Shown here piece by piece: positions 8,201-13,349 of a stretch of DNA of 13,349 nucleotides (position 1 is its first letter; each line of letters starts with the position of its first letter). This DNA comes from Planctomycetota bacterium (GTDB lineage Bacteria; Planctomycetota; UBA1135; JALUZX01), in NCBI GenBank assembly GCA_027011425.1, contig JALUZX010000090.1, positions 1 to 13,349 of the forward strand, given 5' to 3'. Both the position numbers and the translations under genes were made by a program. A model generated the notes under the pieces. It searched no databases. It was not told the DNA's origin and saw only the letters and a program-made list of their open reading frames with translations.

Positions 8201-8487
8201 TCAACACCTTCGTCAACCCCGACCTGAGCGGCCAGACCCTCGTGCCCGAGGGCAAAGAGGTGGCCCGGGCCACGGACGAGGAAAAGCGGGACCAGCTCGA
8301 GAGGCTCCGGGCCTTCCAGGCCCGCCACGCAGAGGAAGCGGGCCCCGCCCTGGAGAGGCTCAAGAAAGTCGCCATGTCCGGGGAAAACATCTTCGCCGAA
8401 CTCATGAAGACCACCCGCGTGGCCTCCCTGGGCCAGATCACCCGGGCCCTCTACGAAGTGGGAGGCCGCTACAGGCGGAACATGTGA
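5251..8487 (+). CDS. icmF: IcmF: fused isobutyryl-CoA mutase with G-protein chaperone (coenzyme B12)
   Basis: Adenosylcobalamin-dependent enzyme that interconverts isobutyryl-CoA and n-butyryl-CoA; cytosolic. It has 1078 residues, close to the roughly 1090 usual for IcmF. Domains in order: B12-binding domain (about 10-145) with FDGHDAAIN and the cobalt-ligating His24; MeaI-type GTPase (about 195-420) with Walker A GTGGAGKS at 201-208, ETSGIGQGD at 294-302 and NKFD at 341-344; linker; mutase barrel (about 530-1078) with VSGYHIAEAGA (His762). The two specificity residues match isobutyryl-CoA mutase: F580 in RMFAGEG (Tyr in methylmalonyl-CoA mutase) and Q724 in GQNTCIF (Arg in methylmalonyl-CoA mutase). 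They are 144 residues apart, as I recall for F598 and Q742 of Cupriavidus IcmF. The ATG at 5251 overlaps the dehydrogenase stop. An open frame extends upstream to 4564 but only shadows that gene. It ends 9 bases from the stop of the convergent protease gene. Confidence 0.96.
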   Translation: MSREQYKAKHHVRFVTAASLFDGHDAAINIVRRVLQDAGAEVIHLGHNRSASEVLEAAVQEDVQAVAVTSYQGGHIRYFKYMVDLFRQKGLGHVRVFGGGGGTILPAEIEELEAYGVAKIFSPEDGRVMGFEGMIDYMLRESDFSVLDKGWFDPAALAEGDAPALARALTAVEEGLGEKAVREVPEPAPGSPAAPVIGITGTGGAGKSSLVDEIVNRFLHHSSKGKVAVLAMDPTRKRSGGALLGDRIRFNSMDPERVFFRSMATRGAGREVTDSAVHAVELFRRAGYDLILVETSGIGQGDSAVTELADLSLYVMTSEFGAPSQLEKIEMLDQADLVAINKFDKPGSQDALKHVRKQVRRNMKLWEAAEEDLPVVGTVASRFHDKGVNELYRRILEILEKKTGFKVEEPFPFDTDWIHQPSAALIPPERVNYLGEIARTVRDYKKRVRETAEKVRRVQVLEESARLLDGEGRSRLLEKARGEWEEVPQEARKAVEEWPELRKQYSGKVYRTRIRDKEVEYELTSTTLSGTEVPRVVLPPVEDKAQVVRYLFLEGVPGRFPYTAGVFPLKRKDEDPKRMFAGEGGPKRTNKRFHFLCRGERAKRLSTAFDSPTLYGEDPDERPDIFGKVGESGVSICTLDDMKDLYAGFDLCDPYTSVSMTINGPAPIMLAFFFNTAIDQQVEKFKAEKGREPTPEERAEIEAYALSVVRGTVQADILKEDQGQNTCIFAVDFALRMMGDIQEFFIERNVRNFYSVSVSGYHIAEAGATPITQLAFTLANGFTLLEYYLARGMDVDEFAPNFSFFFSSGMDAEYTVINRVARRIWAVALREKYGANARSQKLKTHIQTSGRSLHSQEMDFNDIRTTLQALQALCDHCNSLHTNAYDEAITTPTEESVRRAMAIQLIALKEYGLTKNENPWQGSYFFEWLTEAVEEAVLEEFERINQRGGVLGAMELQYQRGKIQEESMDYEKRKQSGSLPIVGVNTFVNPDLSGQTLVPEGKEVARATDEEKRDQLERLRAFQARHAEEAGPALERLKKVAMSGENIFAELMKTTRVASLGQITRALYEVGGRYRRNM

Positions 8488-8496
8488 CGGCCGGGC

Positions 8497-11238
8497 TCAG
8501 AGTCCCAGCTTGTTCTTCGCCCCGTTGGAGGTGACCAGGCCCAAGCCGTTGGCCTTCCTGTCCAGTACCAGCCACTGGTGGTAGAAGATTCCCCCCACCA
8601 TGGAGGGCATCCTCGGAATGTTCCACTGGAAGGAGGCCTTGCCGGTGATTCCCGTGAGGGCGGGAAGAGCGACCAGGGCCGAGCAGAGAATCCGGCACCC
8701 GGGCGCTCCCAGGGGAGTCAGGTCGAAGGGAAGGGAGAGCCCGCCCCAGGTCTTGTTCTTGGTTCCGTTGAAGAGGATGGCCGCGGTCCGGGGGGCGGCG
8801 CCGGAGAGGGCGCATCTCTGGGGAAGGCCGAGCCATCCATCGGAGAGGCGGATTTCGGGGCGCACGAAGGGAAAGGCCGTCTCCACCCCGAACCCGGTGA
8901 CCAACCCGTATCCCCACTGCCGGTACCCGGAAGAGGAATTGCGGTAGAGGCCCACCAGGCTGGAGATGGGATAGGGCCGGCTGTAGGACGTGTCCCCATC
9001 CATCCAGTAATAGATGTAATGGTTCCACGAATTGGTCCCCACCAGGACTTCGACGAAGAAGTTGGGGGCCTTGGCCGGATCGAACCTGAAAGGTTTTTCC
9101 AGGGGGATCTTGACGTCGAATTTCCGCGGGTCGAAGGTTCCCGGAACGAGGTCGGGAAGGCTCACCATCTTCCTGGAAAACACGGTGACGGGAGGGAGCT
9201 TGGAGGAGTAGTTGTTTGCGAAGGTGGAATCCAGGGTGTCCGGGTCGTTGTTGGAGCCCCCCATCTTGATTTCCAGGTTGACCCAGCAGCCTTTCTGGAC
9301 GTTCGGCTCGGTGCTGTCCATCCTCCAGCCGATCCACCTGGCGAGGAATCCTCCGGTCCGGGATCCCCGGTAGATCTGGAGAAAGCGGGTATCCGTGTTC
9401 GCGAAAGGCGGGTCGATGTAGGTGTTTCCCGGGTCGTCCTTGCAGGAGGACGGGGCCACGAGGACCAGGCGTCCCGTGCCGGGACAGCCCTTGCCGAAGT
9501 AGGAGACCTCCGCCGACTGGGGGGCCCCGGCGGTGTTGGGTCCGGCGGCCAGGGTGTAGTCCAGGAAGAGGGTGGACATGGACCTGGCCTCGACCTGGAT
9601 GGTGACCTTTCCGGTCCTGGGGGCCAGGAAGGTGACCTTTTCATAGAGGTTCTTCGGGCTGTCGGAACGGGCGAGGACCGCCTTTCCGTCCAGGATCTCC
9701 AGGGAGAGGTCCTCCCAGGAGTTGGAGGAGAAGTTCACCCGGTCCCAGGCGAGGGTGACGGCGTAGGATTTCCCAGCCGTCACGGAGAGGGTGTGCCGGG
9801 CCTTCCGGCCCGAGTAGGTCAGCCTGCCCTTGACGAGAGTGTTTCCCCCCCGTCCCAGGGCGGCTTCCACGGCCAGGTCGTCCCGCAGGAATCCCAGGCC
9901 GTAGGCGTTCCGGCCGGCGCCGGGGTTCTGGTGCTTTACGTCTTCCAGTGTGTTGAGGATGATCGCCTTGGCGTCCAGAGCCGTGAGTTTCTTGTTGGCG
10001 CTCCGCACCAGGAGGACCGCGCCTGCCGTCTGGGGGCTCGCGAAAGAGGTCCCGCTCGCCACGTCCTCCCCCCACTCCTTGTCCCTAAGCGCCATGGTCA
10101 CGTTCCTCCCGCAGGCGCAGAGGTCTGGGTAGAAGCGCCCGCCGCTCCGGTAGAGCGGGCCCCTTGAGGAAAAGGAGGCAACTTTCTTGAGGTCGATCCA
10201 GGTCGCCCCCGTGGCCAGGCCGTTGGCGCAGGAAGGGCTGTCCACGGTGGAACTCGTGGAGTTGCCCGCCGCTACGCATACCAGGACGTTCCCGTTGAAG
10301 CAGAGGGAGTCCATGGCCTGCTGGACCGATTCGGTCGGGTCCGGGTCCCCGGAAAAGGAGTAGTTCGCGGCCACGATGTGGTACCTGGTCGCGTCGGCGG
10401 CGACTTGCTGGAAAGCCTTGAGAATGTTGCTGGTGAACGCGTAACCGGAAGTCCCGAAGGTGATCTTGTAGGAGACGATTCCCGCGTCCGGGGCGTGGCC
10501 GTTGTCGGAGATGGATGTGGAGTTCCATTTCCATGCCGCCGCGACCGACGCCACGGCCGTCCCGTGGCCGTCCAGGTCGTCCGTGTCGTTGGGGTGGGCC
10601 ATTCCAAAGGCCCCCAGGATCCGGGTTCCCTTGATCCCGGGACCCCCGCCGGGCTTTCCTTTTTGGAAAAAGGCTGCGTGGGGTCTTCCGGACCCGGCGT
10701 GATCCACGTCGATGCCTGTGTCGATCAAGGCCAAGGAGACACCCTTTCCCGTAATACCAAAGGCCTTGTTGGCCTTGTCCGAGTCGTGGTTCCGGCTGTC
10801 GGTGGAGCGATAGATGAGGGGCTTCTCCTTCTTGTCCGGCTCCAGGCGGTCGACGTTGTTCCGGAAACGCACCTTGTTCTCCGCGCCGGGGGGGAGGTCC
10901 GCCACGCACCCGTTGATGAGCCAGAGGTGGAGAACCACCTTGCCTCCCAGGCCCCCCACGAACCGGGTGAATTCCTCCTGGTCCAGGCGGGCCTCCTTCT
11001 CCAGGCCCCGCACGATCCGGTCCACCGTCTCGGGTGAAGCCCCGCGGTAACGGGCCCTCCTGTATTCGGAGAGGTCGAAATTCCTTTTCTTGAACGTGAC
11101 GATCCACCTGCGCGCGGGCCGGGCCGCCCCCTGGAGAGGCGCCGGCGGTGTTTTGGCCGCCTTTTGGGGGAAGGCGCTCCGGGAGAGGGGAAGGGCAAGG
11201 AGGGAAAAGAGGAGGATTCCGGTTTTGCGGGAAACCAT
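8497..11238 (-). CDS. Secreted subtilisin-like serine protease (S8) with planctomycete-type C-terminal modules
   Basis: It has 913 residues. Signal peptide at 1-25 (basic MVSRK, hydrophobic core, cut near SAFPQ), then a propeptide-like region up to about residue 140. The subtilase domain carries the full triad: D173 in ALIDTGID, H225 in DGHGTAVAS and S398 in SGTSFASPQ, with oxyanion-hole Asn326 in AAGNS. It should therefore be an active extracellular or periplasmic endopeptidase. After residue 470 comes a beta-rich domain (LTYSGRKARHTLSVTAGKSYAVTLAW) like those trailing subtilases. Next is a region starting near YFGKGCPGTG with STFANNYSS and VTVFSRKMVSLP, then a final domain of about 115 residues ending in FYHQWLVLDRKANGLGL and SNGAKNKLGL. 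From memory, these last two modules recur in secreted Planctomycetota proteins, possibly for surface attachment or export. The ATG at 11238 has AAAGGAGA about 8 bases upstream. No link to the C4-acyl genes is apparent. Confidence 0.93.
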   Translation of the reverse strand: MVSRKTGILLFSLLALPLSRSAFPQKAAKTPPAPLQGAARPARRWIVTFKKRNFDLSEYRRARYRGASPETVDRIVRGLEKEARLDQEEFTRFVGGLGGKVVLHLWLINGCVADLPPGAENKVRFRNNVDRLEPDKKEKPLIYRSTDSRNHDSDKANKAFGITGKGVSLALIDTGIDVDHAGSGRPHAAFFQKGKPGGGPGIKGTRILGAFGMAHPNDTDDLDGHGTAVASVAAAWKWNSTSISDNGHAPDAGIVSYKITFGTSGYAFTSNILKAFQQVAADATRYHIVAANYSFSGDPDPTESVQQAMDSLCFNGNVLVCVAAGNSTSSTVDSPSCANGLATGATWIDLKKVASFSSRGPLYRSGGRFYPDLCACGRNVTMALRDKEWGEDVASGTSFASPQTAGAVLLVRSANKKLTALDAKAIILNTLEDVKHQNPGAGRNAYGLGFLRDDLAVEAALGRGGNTLVKGRLTYSGRKARHTLSVTAGKSYAVTLAWDRVNFSSNSWEDLSLEILDGKAVLARSDSPKNLYEKVTFLAPRTGKVTIQVEARSMSTLFLDYTLAAGPNTAGAPQSAEVSYFGKGCPGTGRLVLVAPSSCKDDPGNTYIDPPFANTDTRFLQIYRGSRTGGFLARWIGWRMDSTEPNVQKGCWVNLEIKMGGSNNDPDTLDSTFANNYSSKLPPVTVFSRKMVSLPDLVPGTFDPRKFDVKIPLEKPFRFDPAKAPNFFVEVLVGTNSWNHYIYYWMDGDTSYSRPYPISSLVGLYRNSSSGYRQWGYGLVTGFGVETAFPFVRPEIRLSDGWLGLPQRCALSGAAPRTAAILFNGTKNKTWGGLSLPFDLTPLGAPGCRILCSALVALPALTGITGKASFQWNIPRMPSMVGGIFYHQWLVLDRKANGLGLVTSNGAKNKLGL

Positions 11239-11361
11239 GGCGCGTCTCCTTTCTCTGGGGAGGAGGAGGGCGGGCGCCCTGGAAAAGGCGGGAAGGTGTC
11301 CCGAGTCTTCCCCGGGGTTCGCGGCGGTCCCTTCTCCACTGGAAACCGTCTTGAAGAGGAA

Positions 11362-11391
11362 AGTTTAGCCGGTTTTCATCCGGCATTGCAA
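11362..11391 (-). promoter_or_regulatory. Candidate promoter for the protease gene, containing a small hairpin
   Basis: Read on the minus strand, TTGCAA (11386-11391) and TAAACT (11362-11367) resemble -35 and -10 boxes, four of six matches each, with an 18-base spacer. The spacer holds an inverted repeat, CCGGC and GCCGG arms at 11368-11372 and 11380-11384 around a 7-base loop. The same hairpin followed by a T-containing stretch could instead be a weak terminator for the methyltransferase gene that ends at 11421. Nothing else is evident in the 182 bases of 11239-11420 apart from the protease ribosome binding site. Confidence 0.25.
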
Positions 11392-11420
11392 GCGCCCCAC
11401 CTAAAATGTGCGGGTCCTGG

Positions 11421-12329
11421 TCAGGCCCGGAAGAACCAGACTCCTTCCTCGGCGTGGCGGGCGAACCGGGGGGAGCGGCACATCCAGGTGTCCAGGAGCA
11501 CCAGGCCGGGCAGGAAGGCCCGGAAGAGGAGTTTCACGGCCCGGGGCTTCATGAAGACGTAGAAGGCGTTGGCCAGGTGGCCGGCGAAGAGGTGGAAGTA
11601 GCGTTCCTCCAGGAGGTTGTAGCCGAGCCCCTTCAGGACTTCCCCCACCGTCCGGTGGGCGCCGGCGAACTCCAGGCCCGCCGGGCTCTCTCCCCGGAGG
11701 TGGAAGCCTTCCGGATTCTGGCCTTCCCCCTCCCCGGCGACCTGGGCGTAGAACTCCTTGTCGAACCAGCTTCCGAAAAGGGAGCTGTTGGAGAGGCGGG
11801 TCAGAAAACGCTGGAGACCCGGGGGCATGCCCTCGTGGTTCGGCTCGGAGAAGAGCATGAGTCCCCCCGGGCGCAGGAGCTTCTCCACCATCCCGGGGAA
11901 TTCCTTCTCCAGGTCCGGGATGTGATGGAGGCTTCCGTTGGAGGCCAGCAGGTCCACCTTTTCGCCCGGATCGAAGCGGGTCGCGTCCCCAACGAAAAAG
12001 AGGCATTTGCCCCCAAGGCCTTTTCTTTCCGCCTCGGCCCGGGCGGTTTCGATCTTTTTGGGGGAAAGGTCCACCCCCAGCGACCGGATGCCCATCTTGG
12101 CGCAGGCGTGGCAGAACCAGCCGTTCCCGCAGCCGATGTCCAGGAGGCTTTGGACTTCCTTCCTGTGCCGGGCCAGCACTTTCTTGAGGTACCGGTGCCG
12201 GGGGCCCACGATCCGGTCCGCCAAAGGCGGGATGAAGCGCCAGTCGTGGGGCCGGGCGTAGAGATCTCCGATCTTCTCCTCGTGCTCGTCCCAGAAACGG
12301 GCCTCTTGGCGGTTCAAGTCCTCCTTCAT
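11421..12329 (-). CDS. Class I SAM-dependent methyltransferase
   Basis: It has 302 residues with a Rossmann methyltransferase core: motif I LLDIGCGNG at 62-70, the ribose-binding acid D87 in GVDLSP, GDATRF at 114-119, NGSLHHI at 131-137 and LRPGGLMLFSEP at 152-163. The N-terminus has RFWDEHEEKIGDLYARP, resembling methyltransferases that act on small molecules or on lipid- and polyketide-type acceptors. The C-terminal part (about 230-302) contains LANAFYVFMKPRAVKLLFRAFLPGLVLLDTW, whose hydrophobic stretch could be a lid or a membrane contact. The substrate is not recognisable. I chose the ATG at 12329 because GGGAGG lies about 7 bases upstream and the family homology begins there; the frame is open further upstream but without homology. 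It faces away from the sigma factor gene, with 127 bases between the starts. Confidence 0.88.
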   Translation of the reverse strand: MKEDLNRQEARFWDEHEEKIGDLYARPHDWRFIPPLADRIVGPRHRYLKKVLARHRKEVQSLLDIGCGNGWFCHACAKMGIRSLGVDLSPKKIETARAEAERKGLGGKCLFFVGDATRFDPGEKVDLLASNGSLHHIPDLEKEFPGMVEKLLRPGGLMLFSEPNHEGMPPGLQRFLTRLSNSSLFGSWFDKEFYAQVAGEGEGQNPEGFHLRGESPAGLEFAGAHRTVGEVLKGLGYNLLEERYFHLFAGHLANAFYVFMKPRAVKLLFRAFLPGLVLLDTWMCRSPRFARHAEEGVWFFRA

Positions 12330-12456
12330 GGAGGGGCCTCCCTGGCGGTCTTCCTCCCCGGAGGGAGGCACGAGGATAAGGCCGGAGGCCCGGGGATAGA
12401 AGGGAGGCCCGTGAGACGGGGCTTTCCATCCTGCCCTTTCGAGGCAAACTTGGCGG

Positions 12457-13080
12457 ATGCCCATGGAAGACAGAACCTTGGAACTCCTCCAGATGTGGAA
12501 CGAGGGCGACCGGGAGGCCCTCGACCTCCTGGTGGAGAAGAACCTTCCCTTCCTGGCCGCCCGGGCGCGGAAGAGGCTGGGGCCCTTCCTCAGGAAGAAA
12601 GAAGAGACCATGGACATCGTCCAGGACGCCGTGGTGGAGTTCCTGAAGTACGGCCCCCGCTTCCTGCTCGCCAATCAAGGCCAGTTCCGGGCCCTCCTGG
12701 CCAAGGTGGTGGAGAACGTCCTGCGCGACAAGTACGACTGGTATACGGCCAAGCGCAGGGATCTCCACAAGGAGAGGCCTCTTCCCGGAGACACCCTTCT
12801 CAGCCTGGACCCGGGGGTCCGCCCCCCCACCACCCCGAGCCGGGCGGCCGAGAGAAACGAAGAAGAGGCCCGGATCCGGCTCGCCATGGAACTCCTTCCG
12901 CCCCCGGACCGGAAGGTCCTGGTGCTCAGGATTTTCGAAGAGAAGGGCTTCAAGGAGATCGGCCGGGCCCTGGGGATCGGGGAGAGCGGGGCCCGGATGC
13001 GCTTCCGCCGGGCCCTTCCCAAGCTCTCCAGGAAGGTGGAATCCTTGAGAAAAGGGGACCTGGGCGGGGCCCTGGCCTGA
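12457..13080 (+). CDS. ECF-type RNA polymerase sigma factor (sigma-70 family)
   Basis: It has 207 residues. Region 2 is visible at about 15-105: a helix with PFLAARARKRL, then DIVQDAVVEFLKYGPRF (region 2.2, core binding) and QFRALLAKVVENVLRDKYDWYTAKRRDL (regions 2.3-2.4, -10 recognition). A short linker rich in proline follows. Region 4 is at about 135-195, with LPPPDRKVLVLRIFEEKGFKEIGRALGIGESGARMRFRRALPKL-type sequence holding the helix-turn-helix (165-187). It directs RNA polymerase to a specific promoter set. No anti-sigma factor is adjacent; instead the next gene starts like a serine/threonine kinase, an arrangement common in Planctomycetota where the kinase probably controls sigma activity. 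Start choice is uncertain: ATG at 12457 is nearer the GAGG at 12441, while ATG at 12463 would shorten the protein by two residues. Confidence 0.92.
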   Translation: MPMEDRTLELLQMWNEGDREALDLLVEKNLPFLAARARKRLGPFLRKKEETMDIVQDAVVEFLKYGPRFLLANQGQFRALLAKVVENVLRDKYDWYTAKRRDLHKERPLPGDTLLSLDPGVRPPTTPSRAAERNEEEARIRLAMELLPPPDRKVLVLRIFEEKGFKEIGRALGIGESGARMRFRRALPKLSRKVESLRKGDLGGALA

Positions 13081-13101
13081 TCCGGGCGGAAGAAATGAGG
13101 G

Positions 13102-13107
13102 TATAAT
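13102..13107 (+). promoter_or_regulatory. Perfect -10 hexamer TATAAT before the putative kinase gene
   Basis: TATAAT lies in the 96-base gap after the sigma factor gene, 69 bases before the next start codon. No good -35 box stands at 16-18 bases upstream and there is no TG extension, so it could be a promoter needing an activator or a chance match. In a sequence this GC-rich a perfect match is less expected than usual. If real, the kinase gene can be transcribed apart from the sigma gene. Confidence 0.35.
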
Positions 13108-13176
13108 CTATTGAGCTGATCGAAATCCTTCGCCTCCACTTACGAACACCTAGCGCTCCAGGAAGGAACCTTACCC

Positions 13177-13349
13177 ATGGGAATCCCGGGTGACTCTCCC
13201 TCTTTCGGGGGGAAGGACGGGATGAAGCTCCTCCAGGAGGCCCTGGAGGTCTTCGCGAGGTGGAAGGAGGAAGGGGGGAAGGAATCGGCGGCGGACCTCC
13301 TGGAGCGCCACCCCCATCTCAGGGAATACCTGGAGCCCCTCCTGGAGGA
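13177..13349 (+). CDS. Start of a probable serine/threonine protein kinase (cut by window edge)
   Basis: Only 57 codons are visible, beginning MGIPGDSPSFGGKDGMKLLQ. The ATG at 13177 has AGGAAGGA (13160-13167) about 9 bases upstream. The stretch ADLLERHPHLREYLEPLL resembles the short helical segment found just before the catalytic domain in many Planctomycetota Ser/Thr kinases (pattern like FLxRHPEL...LRPLL). Together with the preceding ECF-type sigma gene this supports a kinase call. No catalytic motif (glycine loop, HRD, DFG) is inside the window, so the assignment rests on context and this segment alone. Confidence 0.6.
   Translation, partial: MGIPGDSPSFGGKDGMKLLQEALEVFARWKEEGGKESAADLLERHPHLREYLEPLLE

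Noticed and set aside
5179..8328. Open frame of about 1049 codons antisense to icmF
   Set aside because: Its product is low-complexity, rich in Gly, Leu, Val, His and Asp, with no family resemblance. It arises because GC-rich third positions suppress stops in the opposite frame, while icmF matches its family end to end.
5251..8487. Methylmalonyl-CoA mutase with a separate MeaB-like chaperone
   Set aside because: Domain order (B12 domain, GTPase, mutase) in one chain and the F580/Q724 pair identify IcmF.
12353..12364. Palindrome CCTCC-CC-GGAGG upstream of the methyltransferase gene
   Set aside because: Short and made of the purine-rich ribosome-binding-site-like sequence common here; no second copy nearby.
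12408..12420. Hairpin CCCGT-GAG-ACGGG upstream of the sigma factor gene
   Set aside because: A 5-base stem with a 3-base loop and no T-run; expected by chance in this base composition.

Overview
The window is a GC-rich, gene-dense piece of bacterial chromosome. It holds ten protein-coding genes, the two at the window edges incomplete, and no RNA gene, insertion sequence or CRISPR array that I can see. Planctomycetota is the best guess for the source. Three features suggest this: a sigma factor of ECF type directly followed by the N-terminus of a probable serine/threonine kinase, a large secreted subtilase whose C-terminal modules recur in planctomycete secreted proteins, and long GC-rich genes with almost fully open antisense frames. 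Another deep-branching GC-rich phylum such as Acidobacteriota is not excluded.

Left part (1-3061, minus strand): an operon transcribed right to left in the order alanine-dehydrogenase-family protein, butyrate kinase (buk), phosphate butyryltransferase (ptb, cut by the window edge). The first two genes overlap by one base and the next gap is 29 bases. Middle part (3217-8487, plus strand): a divergent operon of an MBL-fold hydrolase, a short-chain acyl-CoA dehydrogenase and the fused coenzyme B12 enzyme IcmF (isobutyryl-CoA mutase plus its G-protein chaperone). The last two genes share an ATGA overlap. The two operons start from a common 155-base intergenic region.

Together these six genes look like a C4 acyl-CoA module. 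IcmF interconverts isobutyryl-CoA and n-butyryl-CoA, the dehydrogenase oxidises one of them, and Ptb plus Buk turn the CoA ester into free acid and ATP. The alanine-dehydrogenase homologue sits where Bacillus bkd operons carry leucine dehydrogenase (ptb-bcd-buk). It has lost two pyruvate-pocket residues of true alanine dehydrogenase, so it may be an unrecognised branched-chain amino acid dehydrogenase. That would make the locus a valine/isobutyrate catabolism unit. This is inference, and the 2-oxoacid dehydrogenase step is not in the window.

Right part (8497-13349): a 913-residue secreted subtilisin-like protease on the minus strand, converging on icmF with only 9 bases between stop codons; a class I SAM-dependent methyltransferase, also minus; then, divergently on plus, the ECF-type sigma factor and the start of a probable protein kinase gene. 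No intergenic stretch exceeds 300 bases; the longest are 3062-3216 and 11239-11420.
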